The notes: generated by a model not told the origin, from the sequence alone. A DNA stretch of 12,677 bases from Candidatus Parcubacteria bacterium (GCA_027028225.1 JALVJP010000031.1:1-12677); one strand, 5' to 3'. Positions 1 through 6,528 are shown, counted from the first letter of the stretch. Program-made: numbers and translations.

Positions 1-2
1 TT

Positions 3-854
3 CCCTACCATGTGCTTGGGGTGAAATTCTTTGCGAGAAAGGAGATTAAGGACCTCATTTCCTACTTGCGTGCCGCACTTAACCCTGCATCACTTGCTGA
101 TGTGAAACGAGTTATTAACCTTCCGAGGCGCGGACTTGGAAAAACATCAATTGCGAGGATTTTTGCAGGGAAGGAAGAAGAGCTTTCTCCTCGTGCGCGT
201 GAATCCTACTCACACTTTCTCTCGCTCCTCCAGAGAATTCGGAAAACCGCGGAGAAAAAACAACCTTCCGAAATTATTCGTTTCATTATCGAGGAGAGTG
301 GACTTCGCATACTTCTCGAGAGAGGGAGTGAGGATGATCGAGAACGGCTTGAAAATATGGAGGAGCTCGTGAGTTACGCGTCAAAATATGACGGAATGGA
401 GAACGCACTCGAACTCTTTCTTGAAGAGGTGGCACTCCTCTCAGATCAGGATTCCCTCTCCTCTTCAGAAAAGAGTGGAGGAAAAGTGAAATTGATGACA
501 ATTCATGCCTCAAAAGGTTTGGAATTTGAGTATGTCTTCGTTGCGGGTCTTGAGCAAGGTCTCTTTCCGAGCGAGCGTGGAGATGCACAAGAAAAACACG
601 AACAGGAGGAAGAGCGGAGGTTGTGCTATGTTGCCTTTACTCGTGCAAAGAAACGGCTCCACCTCTCCTATGCACGAAGAAGAATGATTTACGGGCAGGA
701 GTTTGCGCAAGAGCCATCGGAGTTTCTTCATGATATTCCACACGAGCTTCTTGAGGATGGTGGTGATAGTATTCCTGTCATTCAGTATGACGAAGAAGAA
801 TCTACCTACATTGATGAAGATGGAGTGGAGCGAAGGTCGTATTTGGATTTTTGA
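3..854 (+). CDS. uvrD: UvrD/PcrA-type DNA helicase, C-terminal part (5' partial)
   Basis: This is the C-terminal 283 residues of an ATP-dependent 3'-5' superfamily 1A helicase, a family that unwinds DNA in nucleotide excision and mismatch repair and removes proteins from DNA. The frame is open from base 3, and the first residues (PYHVLG, then FFARKEIKDLISYLR) match the interior of the family, so the gene starts before the window and the GTG at 12 is not its start. Motif V (TIHASKGLEF) lies at 498-527. Motif VI (EEERRLCYVAFTRAKKRL), with the arginine that contacts ATP, lies at 606-659. The N-terminal Walker A and B motifs are outside the window. Only about 64 residues follow motif VI, ending in an acidic tail, so the Tudor-like C-terminal domain of longer PcrA proteins seems absent. 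PcrA, UvrD and Rep cannot be separated from this fragment. A hairpin terminator follows at 893. Confidence 0.93.
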   Translation, partial: PYHVLGVKFFARKEIKDLISYLRAALNPASLADVKRVINLPRRGLGKTSIARIFAGKEEELSPRARESYSHFLSLLQRIRKTAEKKQPSEIIRFIIEESGLRILLERGSEDDRERLENMEELVSYASKYDGMENALELFLEEVALLSDQDSLSSSEKSGGKVKLMTIHASKGLEFEYVFVAGLEQGLFPSERGDAQEKHEQEEERRLCYVAFTRAKKRLHLSYARRRMIYGQEFAQEPSEFLHDIPHELLEDGGDSIPVIQYDEEESTYIDEDGVERRSYLDF

Positions 855-892
855 TGTTTCGTTTTTGTGCGGGTATGTACATAGAATAGAAA

Positions 893-929
893 GCGGGCGG
901 TGCGTAGTATTACGCACCGCCCGCCTTTT
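893..929 (+). terminator. Intrinsic terminator of the helicase gene, member of the GC-rich hairpin family
   Basis: A perfect 14-bp GC-rich stem (893-906 with 911-924) with the 4-nt loop GTAT is followed by CTTTT. It lies 38 nt after the helicase stop codon. It is also one of the family of GC-rich hairpins found in the other repeat islands, so repeat and terminator may be the same thing here. Confidence 0.75.
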
Positions 930-1009
930 AGACAAAGCACAAAGTGCTTTGTCATTCTAAACTCACCACTCTGTCATTCCCAACTTAGCAACAACATACG
1001 AAGTATGTT

Positions 1010-1131
1010 GTCGTTCCCGTACCCGCATACGCGAGCACAGGCTCCGGCGGGAATCCAGGAGTATTACCACTTCGTGTGAGTAGCTAAACAACATGCTTAT
1101 TCTCTAGATTCCGCATCAAGTGCGGAATGAC
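1010..1131 (+). repeat. Composite repeat unit A (122 bp, two bracketing palindromes)
   Basis: A left palindrome of 49 nt (1010-1058; GTCGTTCCCG ... CGGGAATCCAG) is joined by a conserved spacer (AGTATTACCACTTCGTG, then TGAGTAGCTAAACAA, then TGCTTATTCTCT) to a right palindrome (ATTCCGCA-TCAAG-TGCGGAAT) that ends GAC. The same design occurs inverted at 6070-6191 (also 122 bp), and direct at 8247-8345 and 12265-12395. The 49-nt left palindrome also recurs alone at 6270-6318. Confidence 0.85.
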
Positions 1132-1132
1132 A

Positions 1133-1192
1133 GCGGGGCGAGGATAAAATCCTCGCCCCGCTTCGCAAGAAAAATGCTCTGCATTTTCCTTG
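1133..1192. repeat. Paired hairpins: GC-rich stem followed by A-rich stem
   Basis: A perfect 13-bp GC-rich stem (1133-1145/1149-1161, loop AAA) is followed after 4 nt by a 12-bp A-rich stem (1166-1177/1181-1192, loop TCT, one mismatch). The same GC-then-A-rich order is seen at 893-953, 5815-5876 and 12201-12266, which suggests that the two hairpins move or act as one module. Confidence 0.8.
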
Positions 1193-1245
1193 TTATTCCA
1201 GTAACGAACATACTTCGTATGTTGTCATTCCCGTTTTTCTCTTCC

Positions 1246-1272
1246 GTCATTCCCGCGAAAGCGGGAATCCAG
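1246..1272 (+). repeat. dRS3-like palindrome ATTCCC-N8-GGGAAT
   Basis: The core at 1249-1268 is ATTCCC, eight bases (GCGAAAGC), GGGAAT, flanked by GTC and CCAG. This equals the published consensus of the Neisseria dRS3 repeat. Other exact N8 copies are at 8323-8342 and 12373-12392. Variants with different arms or loop lengths are at 1342-1369, 6017-6042 and 6168-6188. Confidence 0.85.
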
Positions 1273-1387
1273 AAAATAATCACAACCTAAAGTAAGACAC
1301 TCTACCCTCTTATCAAACCCCTTCGTCAAAATAAACCACCTGTCATTCCGGGCTTGACCCGGAATCCAGAAGTATAACCACCTACTT

Positions 1388-2083
1388 TTAAAATTTCTTC
1401 TTTGAAAAAACTTTATTTAAGTAGTCACGAAGCACTCGGAATTCTCTTTCATATTGAGTAGCAATACTTAACTTCTCCTCTTTTGTCATTGAAAATCGCG
1501 ATGTGTCTTTCTTCTTTTTATTATTATAGATAGTAAATATTTCCCTCTCTTCATCGTAACTAAAGTGAAGTTTTATCTTTGTTTCTCTTTGTAACTCCTC
1601 TACAAGCTTCCCAAACAATCTTTTCTTTTTATTGTGTATTTTCCGCCATTGAATATATTCCTCTGTAAGCTTCTGTTTTTGTAATTCTTTTTCTATCTCA
1701 TTACGAACCACTTCCCCTTCTTCTGTCGCCCAACTGAGGTATGGGTGAAAATTATTATACCCATTTTTCATGAGGATCTTTTTCACAAGAGTATATTCAT
1801 TTTGGTACTTCTCTTGTGGTTTTCCGTTTGTAGTGAAGTCGATATATGCCTCAAGGCTATAATCAAAGAGAGAGTCATTTTTCTTTGTAGTTCTTCCTAT
1901 ATAGGGAAGATGCACTCCTTCAATCGAGAACCCAATAACTTCTAACTGTGCTGCGAGATGAAGGAATATTGGTTTTGTGTAGATATTTCTATTTTTAATA
2001 TCGGTAGAGATAAAGTTTGTAAGTCTTTTAAAATGTTTCTCCTTGAGATAGAAGAAATGGCTCAATTCGTTATTATCTTTCAT
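1388..2083 (-). CDS. Protein of unknown function, 231 residues
   Basis: I do not recognise this protein. It has no signal peptide or membrane segment. The N-terminal 125 residues look like a mixed globular fold (stretches such as FLHLAAQLEVIGFSIEGV and SLEAYIDFTTNG). From about residue 130 it becomes very rich in Lys and Glu and is probably helical or coiled coil, ending VFSKKKF. The ATG at 2083 (MKDNNELSHFF) is preferred. A TTG at 2098 would add five residues, and a stop lies just beyond it. Neither start has a clear Shine-Dalgarno sequence. The gene is divergent from ksgA, with 72 bp between the start codons. It is AT-richer than its neighbours and its stop codon abuts a repeat island, which may indicate lineage-specific or acquired DNA. 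Coding is supported by a long open frame and consistent amino-acid composition. Confidence 0.75.
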   Translation of the reverse strand: MKDNNELSHFFYLKEKHFKRLTNFISTDIKNRNIYTKPIFLHLAAQLEVIGFSIEGVHLPYIGRTTKKNDSLFDYSLEAYIDFTTNGKPQEKYQNEYTLVKKILMKNGYNNFHPYLSWATEEGEVVRNEIEKELQKQKLTEEYIQWRKIHNKKKRLFGKLVEELQRETKIKLHFSYDEEREIFTIYNNKKKKDTSRFSMTKEEKLSIATQYEREFRVLRDYLNKVFSKKKF

Positions 2084-2142
2084 ATACACAGGATACAAGA
2101 TTCATCTTTTTCTGTCATTCTTCCTTTTCTCTCTTTCTCCTC

Positions 2143-2148
2143 TATACT
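2143..2148 (+). promoter_or_regulatory. -10 box of ksgA, leaderless arrangement
   Basis: TATACT ends 7 nt before the ksgA ATG at 2156, so transcription would start at or next to the start codon. No convincing -35 box and no ribosome binding site are visible. Confidence 0.55.
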
Positions 2149-2155
2149 CAATACG

Positions 2156-2950
2156 ATGAAAAATCCTCGCGCGAAAAAATCACTTGGGCAGAATTTCCTT
2201 AAATCTGAACATGCACTCAACACAATGGTGAGACTCGCACAGGAAGCAGAGAATAAGTATATTCTCGAAATAGGTCCAGGAAAGGGTGCGCTTACTTGTA
2301 AACTTATTGAAGCAGGCATTACTGTAACCGCGGTAGAGCTTGACGAACGAATGGTTGAATATCTCCACGAGAAGTGCGCAGATGCGATTGCACAGAAACA
2401 ACTTAACTTAATTCATGGTGATGTACGCTCAATTAATACACAGAAACTTTTTCCGGACACAGGGTATAGTCTTGTAGCGAACATTCCTTACTACATCACA
2501 AATATGATTATCCGCAGTTTTCTCACAACAGAGAAAAAACCAAGCACAATGATTCTCCTTATCCAAAAAGAGGTTGCGAAACGCATTGTTGCTTCTGATA
2601 GAAAGGAGAGCCTCCTCTCCCTCTCTGTGAAGTTTTTTGGAAAACCTCGTTTCGTCGAGAAAGTTCCAAAACGCTTTTTCAGTCCGACTCCAAAAGTAGA
2701 TTCTGCGATTATTGAAATTGGGGATATTGGAAAAGTTTCTCGCACAAAAGAGGAAGAAGAAGCATTCTTTACTCTCATTCATCACGCATTTTCACAGAAA
2801 CGGAAACAAGCGATGAAACTCCTCCGCCCTCACCATAATGAAAGGGTGCTCATAGACGCATTCCAAAAATGTGGAATCTCACAGAACGCACGCGCAGAAG
2901 ATATTACCCTTTCTCAGTGGATATGTTTTCTTCGAAAAATTGACAGATAA
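2156..2950 (+). CDS. ksgA: 16S rRNA (adenine-N6,N6)-dimethyltransferase KsgA/RsmA
   Basis: KsgA uses S-adenosylmethionine to dimethylate two adjacent adenines in the terminal loop of 16S rRNA helix 45 (A1518 and A1519 in E. coli), a late check in small-subunit assembly. The 264-residue product has the normal family length. It begins MKNPRAKKSLGQNFL, the conserved N-terminal signature. The SAM-binding loop EIGPGKGALT is at residues 38-47, an acidic residue after strand 2 in AVELDE (59-64), and the catalytic NIPYY motif at 109-113. FSPTPKVDSA and the helical C-terminal domain follow. The frame stays open upstream to 1958, but homology begins at the ATG at 2156, which also sits 7 nt behind a TATACT box, so this start is well supported. 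A TTGACA box for the next gene overlaps the 3' end. Confidence 0.97.
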   Translation: MKNPRAKKSLGQNFLKSEHALNTMVRLAQEAENKYILEIGPGKGALTCKLIEAGITVTAVELDERMVEYLHEKCADAIAQKQLNLIHGDVRSINTQKLFPDTGYSLVANIPYYITNMIIRSFLTTEKKPSTMILLIQKEVAKRIVASDRKESLLSLSVKFFGKPRFVEKVPKRFFSPTPKVDSAIIEIGDIGKVSRTKEEEEAFFTLIHHAFSQKRKQAMKLLRPHHNERVLIDAFQKCGISQNARAEDITLSQWICFLRKIDR

Positions 2951-2967
2951 TTTATTTACGGTTAAAT
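2940..2967 (+). promoter_or_regulatory. Promoter of the small membrane-protein pair
   Basis: A perfect -35 box TTGACA (2940-2945) is followed after 16 nt by TTAAAT (2962-2967). The -35 box overlaps the last codons of ksgA. Transcription would begin around 2974, about 12 nt before the ATG at 2986. Confidence 0.5.
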
Positions 2968-2985
2968 AGCACCGAATATTAAAAA

Positions 2986-3186
2986 ATGAAAAAAAGAAAA
3001 ATTAAGCCCTTCTTGAAAGGGCTTGTTATCCTATTCCTTATAGGAATAGGATATCGTATTTACCCTAACGGGGAAATACACAAAATGGACGAGATTATTG
3101 CTCGTTCATTAGGAAGCGGTATCTCTATTATGAGTGCAATGGGGATACTTGCAACTTTTTTCTCTTCTGAAGAAGATCAAATATGA
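2986..3186 (+). CDS. Small membrane protein of unknown function, 66 residues
   Basis: The product starts with a basic stretch (MKKRKIKPFLK), then a hydrophobic segment at about residues 12-25 (GLVILFLIGIGY), a short polar loop, and a second more weakly hydrophobic segment at about 45-60 (GISIMSAMGILATFF). It is probably a two-pass membrane protein with the N terminus inside. The family is not recognised. Coding is supported by its own promoter and by the ATGA overlap with the next frame (stop 3184-3186, next ATG 3183), typical of translational coupling. The first 25 codons contain two perfect hairpins at 3004-3053. Alternatives are a toxin-like or regulatory microprotein, but nothing in the sequence decides this. 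Confidence 0.6.
   Translation: MKKRKIKPFLKGLVILFLIGIGYRIYPNGEIHKMDEIIARSLGSGISIMSAMGILATFFSSEEDQI
3004..3053 (+). other. Two consecutive perfect hairpins inside a coding region
   Basis: Stem 1 pairs 3004-3011 with 3017-3024 (8 bp, loop CTTGA). Stem 2 pairs 3027-3038 with 3042-3053 (12 bp, loop TAT). They are separated by 2 nt and fall in the part coding for the first membrane segment. Neither is followed by a T-run, so termination is unlikely. Confidence 0.65.
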
Positions 3187-3380
3187 AATTCTTCAAGAAG
3201 AGACTTATTCTTCTTACCTTTTTTTCAATGATAGGAATACTGTCCTTTCCTTGGAATTTAGAAGAATGTGGAGTAGGGGAAATAATTATTCGCCTATTCA
3301 TAAGTGGGATATTTTGGTCTTTGTTTGCTATCTCACTACTCGACTTCTCCTGTTGTGGAGAAGAAAATAACAAGAGGTAA
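3183..3380 (+). CDS. Small membrane protein of unknown function, 65 residues
   Basis: The product starts MKFFKKRL, followed by a hydrophobic segment at about residues 8-24 (ILLTFFSMIGILSFPW) and a second at about 34-55 (IIIRLFISGIFWSLFAISLL), then a Cys-Cys pair and a short acidic/basic tail (GEENNKR). It is probably a two-pass membrane protein. Its ATG overlaps the stop codon of the preceding 66-residue gene (ATGA), so translation is probably coupled and the two may form a pair in the membrane. Its TAA stop (3378-3380) lies in the loop of the terminator hairpin. The family is not recognised. Confidence 0.6.
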   Translation: MKFFKKRLILLTFFSMIGILSFPWNLEECGVGEIIIRLFISGIFWSLFAISLLDFSCCGEENNKR

Positions 3381-3396
3381 AACTCTTGTTTTTTTT
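3369..3396 (+). terminator. Intrinsic terminator containing the stop codon of the small membrane gene
   Basis: An 8-bp stem (3369-3376 with 3383-3390) with a 6-nt loop runs into eight T residues (3389-3396). The TAA stop codon of the preceding gene is within the loop. Confidence 0.85.
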
Positions 3397-3414
3397 ATGA
3401 AAACTCGTTACACT
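3387..3414 (+). promoter_or_regulatory. Putative promoter of the thrombospondin type 3-like gene
   Basis: TTGTTT (3387-3392) and TACACT (3409-3414) are 16 nt apart. The -10 box ends 9 nt before the ATG at 3424, so the mRNA would be leaderless or nearly so. The -35 box lies in the T-run of the upstream terminator. Confidence 0.4.
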
Positions 3415-3423
3415 ACCTACTGT

Positions 3424-4356
3424 ATGAATTTACGAAGTTTTTTACGAAAGGTTCTGTCCTATAAGAAATTTTTTATCACTATTCTTGTTGTTTTCGTATT
3501 CATATTAGGAATTGTGTTTTTCTATAATAAAACTCAATCTGGAGAAAAAAAGATTGATGAAAATTTTATTAATGTTCGTTATCTTTCTGAAAAGAATAAA
3601 GATCCTCGTCTTATTGATAGTGATAATGATGGGGTCTACGATTGGAAAGAAGAATTACTTGGACTTAATCCACATAGTAGAGACACAGATAATGATGGTA
3701 TTTCAGATCTTGAATATGTGAGAAAATTAGAACAAGAAGTTGAACTAAATTCGCAAGAAGGTGGAGAAAATCTCACACTCTCCGATCGTTTTGGAAGAGG
3801 AGTGTATACTGCACTCTACCTCTTGAGAGAGGCGAACGGAGGAAAATCTATTGATAAGGATACTAAAGAGAAGGTTACAGAAAATATCAAAGATTATATT
3901 GAAAATCTTAATTTTGGAGAGAAACTCTATACACGTGATTCACTAACAATAGTTGAAGATAATAAAGACAATGATTTTGCGTATGAAAAAAGTATGAAAA
4001 AGATATTCAAAGAGTATCCGGTCAAGTTTAGTGATTTTAAACTACTCTCTGATGCGGTGGGTAAATCTCAAAAATATCGTGTTAAAATTAAAAATGTGGT
4101 TATGCGTTATGATGATTACCTCCACGAACTTGAAAAAGTGAGTGTTCCTGGTCTCATTGTGCAGAAGCATCTTCAACTTATGAATGCGGTTATGAAGTTG
4201 AAAACCGCACTTGCAAATATTGATAATGAGGACGATGGAATTATTGTTGTGTCTGCACTCAGTCAATATAGTAAACTTATTCGCGAAACACTTGATGCGA
4301 TTATAAAAATACAGAAGTATTTCCAAATTATTCATGAACCGGGAGCGTTTAACTAG
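3424..4356 (+). CDS. Membrane-anchored protein with thrombospondin type 3-like calcium motifs
   Basis: The 310-residue product begins with a basic N terminus and one strong membrane segment at about residues 17-34 (FITILVVFVFILGIVFF) without a clear cleavage site, so it is probably anchored with its bulk outside. Residues 65-74 (DSDNDGVYDW) and 87-95 (DTDNDGISD), joined by KEELLGLNPHSR, form a thrombospondin type 3-like pair of calcium-binding Asp loops, widespread in extracellular bacterial proteins. The remaining 215 residues are charged and probably helical, with no recognised domain. The frame is open back to 3304, but an upstream start would fall within the preceding gene and its terminator. 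The ATG at 3424, behind a TACACT box, is preferred; the ATG at 3397 would add nine residues. A role in envelope structure or adhesion is likely but not shown. Confidence 0.8.
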   Translation: MNLRSFLRKVLSYKKFFITILVVFVFILGIVFFYNKTQSGEKKIDENFINVRYLSEKNKDPRLIDSDNDGVYDWKEELLGLNPHSRDTDNDGISDLEYVRKLEQEVELNSQEGGENLTLSDRFGRGVYTALYLLREANGGKSIDKDTKEKVTENIKDYIENLNFGEKLYTRDSLTIVEDNKDNDFAYEKSMKKIFKEYPVKFSDFKLLSDAVGKSQKYRVKIKNVVMRYDDYLHELEKVSVPGLIVQKHLQLMNAVMKLKTALANIDNEDDGIIVVSALSQYSKLIRETLDAIIKIQKYFQIIHEPGAFN

Positions 4357-4362
4357 TTAGAG

Positions 4363-4391
4363 GAAAAGTAGTTTTCACTGCTTTTTCTTTT
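4363..4391 (+). terminator. Probable intrinsic terminator before nusA
   Basis: A 9-bp stem containing G-T pairs (4363-4371 with 4378-4386, loop TTTTCA) begins 7 nt after the stop codon of the preceding gene and runs into a T-rich tract. Confidence 0.5.
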
Positions 4392-4409
4392 TAATTCACT
4401 TTTTTCTGT

Positions 4410-4415
4410 TATACT
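4410..4415 (+). promoter_or_regulatory. -10 box of nusA
   Basis: TATACT lies 73 nt before the nusA ATG. No good -35 box is visible. It implies a leader of about 66 nt containing a weak GAAAA/TTTTC hairpin followed by a T-rich run, and a 6-codon open frame (4476-4496) that overlaps the nusA start. Confidence 0.45.
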
Positions 4416-4488
4416 CCCTTCTGGAAAAGGCATTTTCGCTTTTTTCTCTTAATTACTCACAACTTAATCAATAAAATGAAAAACGCAT

Positions 4489-5736
4489 ATGTTTGATTTA
4501 AAAACATTACAAGAAACATTAGAACAAATTGAGAAAGAGAAGGGAATTTCACGCGATATTCTTATCTCTGCAATTGAACAGGCGCTCGCTGCTGCATATA
4601 AAAAAGATTATGGCTCAAAAGGACAGGTTATTCGCTCTCATTTCAACCCAGAAACAGGCGACCTCGAATTTTACCAAGTAAAAACAGTCGTTGACGATAC
4701 AATGGTTCGCCCTCCGCTTGAGGAAGGAGAAGTCGAAGAGAAGAATACAGATGAAGATGACGAGCGTGTTCGCTTTAACGAAGAACGACATCTCTATGTT
4801 GAAGATGCAAAGAAAATCAGGAAAGGGGTGAAGCCGGGAGATGAGATTATCTTTCCTCTCGATAATCCTCTCAATGAGGAGAATTCAGAATTTCGTCGAG
4901 TAGCCGCACAAACTGCGAAACAGGTGATTATTCAAAAGATTCGTGAAGCAGAGAAAGAATCAAAATTTCAACGCTACCAGAAACTTGTGGGAACAATCCT
5001 TCCTGGAACGGTGCAAAAAATTGTAGGAGGAAGAATTTTTGTGGAGCTCGCTCCGCGCACAATCGGTGTTATTGAAAAAGAGGAGCAAGCACGAGGAGAA
5101 TGGTATCGTCCAGGAGACCCTATTAAAGTGTATCTTCTCTCTGCGGAGATGGGTCCTCGTGGAGTGCTTCTCAACCTTTCCCGCAAGCACCCAGAAATTA
5201 TTCGTGAACTTTTCAAGATGGAATCCCCAGAAGTCGCAACTGGTGTGGTAGAAATTAAATCTATTGCACGAGAGGCAGGGGATAGAACAAAAATCGCAGT
5301 ATACAGTAATGATCCTGATGTGGATGCAATTGGAGCCTGTGTGGGACAACGAGGATCAAGAATCAATGCGGTAACTGCTAGTCTTGGAAACGAAAAAATT
5401 GATATTATTCTTTGGTCAGATGACCCACTCATCTTTGTCGCAAATTCGCTTGCCCCCGCACAAGTTCTTGATATTGAGGGGGATATTGAAGCAAAAGAGG
5501 CGAAAGCTATTGTCCCAGAAGATCAACTTTCCCTCGCAATTGGAAAGGGTGGACAGAATGCACGCCTCGCAGCAAAACTTACCGGTTGGAAGATTGATAT
5601 CTCAGGGAGTAATGAGGTAGAACCAGAATTTGAGGAGGGAGAAGATGACGGATTTGTTCCCCTTGAGAATTTACAAGATGACATCGAAGGTGGTGATTTA
5701 GAAAGTAATGAAGAAGTTCTTGTAGAGGAAGAATAA
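4489..5736 (+). CDS. nusA: Transcription termination/antitermination factor NusA
   Basis: NusA binds RNA polymerase and nascent RNA and modulates pausing, termination and antitermination. The 415-residue product opens with the RNA polymerase-binding N-terminal domain (FDLKTLQETLEQIEKEKG, then ISAIEQALAAAYKKDYG). That domain carries an acidic insertion around residues 78-92 (EEGEVEEKNTDEDDE). An S1 domain begins near residue 165 (LVGTILPGTVQKIVGG). KH1 has its GQRG loop at 286-289 and KH2 its GKGG loop at 352-355. The last 37 residues are a strongly acidic tail; there are no E. coli-type C-terminal repeats. The start at 4489 fits homology. There is no Shine-Dalgarno sequence. Unlike the usual rimP-nusA-infB operon, the gene stands alone between terminators. 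Confidence 0.97.
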   Translation: MFDLKTLQETLEQIEKEKGISRDILISAIEQALAAAYKKDYGSKGQVIRSHFNPETGDLEFYQVKTVVDDTMVRPPLEEGEVEEKNTDEDDERVRFNEERHLYVEDAKKIRKGVKPGDEIIFPLDNPLNEENSEFRRVAAQTAKQVIIQKIREAEKESKFQRYQKLVGTILPGTVQKIVGGRIFVELAPRTIGVIEKEEQARGEWYRPGDPIKVYLLSAEMGPRGVLLNLSRKHPEIIRELFKMESPEVATGVVEIKSIAREAGDRTKIAVYSNDPDVDAIGACVGQRGSRINAVTASLGNEKIDIILWSDDPLIFVANSLAPAQVLDIEGDIEAKEAKAIVPEDQLSLAIGKGGQNARLAAKLTGWKIDISGSNEVEPEFEEGEDDGFVPLENLQDDIEGGDLESNEEVLVEEE

Positions 5737-5740
5737 AGAT

Positions 5741-5770
5741 AAAAGAGTGGTATTCCGCTCTTTTTGTTTT
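5741..5770 (+). terminator. Intrinsic terminator of nusA
   Basis: A 10-bp stem with one G-T pair (5741-5750 with 5755-5764, loop TATT) runs into TTTTTGTTTT. It lies 4 nt after the nusA stop codon. Confidence 0.88.
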
Positions 5771-5814
5771 GAAAAAGTACTTTGTTATCCTTAATTTGAT
5801 TCAGAATCCAGAAA

Positions 5815-5876
5815 GGCGGGCGAGTGCGTATGCACTCGCCCGCCTCTCAAAAGAAACTGCTTTGCAGTTTCTTTTG
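5815..5876. repeat. Paired hairpins: GC-rich stem followed by A-rich stem
   Basis: A perfect 13-bp GC-rich stem (5815-5827/5832-5844, loop GTAT) is followed by a perfect 13-bp A-rich stem (5848-5860/5864-5876, loop TTT). The second stem ends in CTTTTG, and TC follows, directly before the 101-bp element. Confidence 0.85.
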
Positions 5877-5878
5877 TC

Positions 5879-5979
5879 GGTGACACCACTTTTGCAACTT
5901 GTTCCAGTGCATAACTCAAGACGAGTACGCATTTACTTTCACTAACCACTTAGAATGAAAGAGCAAAAGCGGTGTCACC
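5879..5979 (+). mobile_element. 101-bp element with 17-bp terminal inverted repeats, copy 1
   Basis: The ends are GGTGACACCACTTTTGC (5879-5895) and GCAAAAGCGGTGTCACC (5963-5979), inverted repeats with one difference that still allows a G-U pair in RNA. The second copy (9562-9662) is also exactly 101 bp and agrees at about 84 of 101 positions by eye, most differences being transitions. There is no coding capacity. It could be a non-autonomous mobile element (MITE-like) or a structured RNA. No target-site duplication is evident. Both copies are preceded by TTTTGTC and followed by CCAG. Confidence 0.65.
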
Positions 5980-6069
5980 CCAGCAACCCCTCACACAATC
6001 ATCTTTTGTGTGAGGGGTCATTCCGGACTCGATCCGGGATCTAAAAAACCCGCGCGCTTTCTTCTCCCT

Positions 6070-6191
6070 GTCATTCCCGTACCCGCCTACGCGAGCACAG
6101 GCTCCAGCGGGAATCCAGAGAATAAGTACATTGTTTGTTTACTCACACGAAGTGGTGTTACTTCTGGATTCCCAATCAAGTTGGGAATGAC
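6070..6191 (-). repeat. Composite repeat unit B (122 bp, inverted)
   Basis: The 49-nt palindrome (6070-6118) is followed by the reverse complement of the conserved spacer (ACTCACACGAAGTGGTGTTA) and the palindrome ATTCCCAA-TCAAG-TTGGGAAT (6168-6188), ending GAC. It has the same length as unit A, in the opposite orientation. Confidence 0.8.
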
Positions 6192-6466
6192 GAGGTGGTG
6201 GTTTGGGAATGACAAAGCACAAAGTGCTTTGTCTAAAGCGGGGCGAGCGTAATTTTACGCCACCCCGCTGTCATTCCCGTACCCGCCTACGCGGGCACAG
6301 GCTCCAGAGGGAATCCAGGAACATTACTACTTCCGTAAGCAAACCACTTTGTCACCACCGACTTCGATTGGGGACCCAGCAAAGGAGAAGTAGTGATTTC
6401 AGCACCACCGCTATTCAAAATATTCATCCGTAATATACCTTTTGAAACATTTTTAAAAAACTTAAC

Positions 6467-6496
6467 TTGCATATTTTCGCTAACCTATGATATACT
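6467..6496 (+). promoter_or_regulatory. Promoter of the cysteine-rich secreted protein gene
   Basis: TTGCAT (6467-6472) and TATACT (6491-6496) are separated by 18 nt. The start codon at 6529 follows about 26 nt after the expected transcription start. Confidence 0.6.
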
Positions 6497-6528
6497 CTTT
6501 ACGATTATCATTGTTTATATAGATACAT

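Larger units (their letters stand above)
931..1385. repeat. Repeat island 1 between the helicase and the minus-strand gene
   Basis: This 455-bp gap holds no credible gene and is almost entirely short palindromes. In order: an A/T-rich hairpin of 10 bp with loop AAA (931-953); an 8-bp hairpin (992-999/1003-1010); a 122-bp composite unit (1010-1131); a GC-rich hairpin (1133-1161) plus an A-rich hairpin (1166-1192); the sequence of the 992 hairpin again with a different loop (1207-1213/1217-1223); an exact ATTCCC-N8-GGGAAT palindrome (1249-1268); and a related palindrome (1342-1369). The last one ends 18 bp from the stop codon of the minus-strand gene. Confidence 0.85.
5771..6392. repeat. Repeat island 2 between nusA and the cysteine-rich gene
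   Basis: These 622 bp carry no credible gene. Apart from the modules listed separately, they hold: a half palindrome (TTGATTCAGAATCCAG, 5795-5810); a 12-bp hairpin (5987-5998/6006-6017, loop of 7) joined to a GTCATTCCGGA..TCCGGGAT palindrome (6017-6042); the A-rich hairpin 6211-6233, identical to 931-953; a GC-rich hairpin whose middle no longer pairs (6238-6269); a third 49-nt palindrome (6270-6318); and a diverged palindrome (6352-6382) starting TTGTCACCACCGA and ending in CCAG. Confidence 0.85.

Noticed and set aside
510..960. Open frames at 703-960 (plus) and 510-935 (minus)
   Set aside because: They overlap the helicase frame and continue into the terminator hairpin and repeats; no protein features.
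893..1385. CRISPR array
   Set aside because: Repeats are palindromic, irregularly spaced, in both orientations and of different kinds; there is no constant repeat-spacer period and no cas gene.
1958..2155. Upstream extension of the ksgA frame (66 extra codons)
   Set aside because: It overlaps the divergent gene, has no homology to KsgA, and ends at the conserved N-terminal motif that starts at 2156.
3304..3423. Upstream extension of the thrombospondin type 3-like gene
   Set aside because: It would begin inside the preceding small gene and cross its terminator; a TACACT box and the ATG at 3424 fit better.
4960..5432. Two antisense open frames of 129 and 152 codons within nusA
   Set aside because: They are shadows of the strongly conserved nusA frame, with no start signals or protein features.
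6010..6252. Open frame of 80 codons (and an overlapping one at 6203-6433)
   Set aside because: Both read through palindromic repeats of island 2; the protein motifs (such as FLLPVIPVPAYAST) are translations of the repeat.
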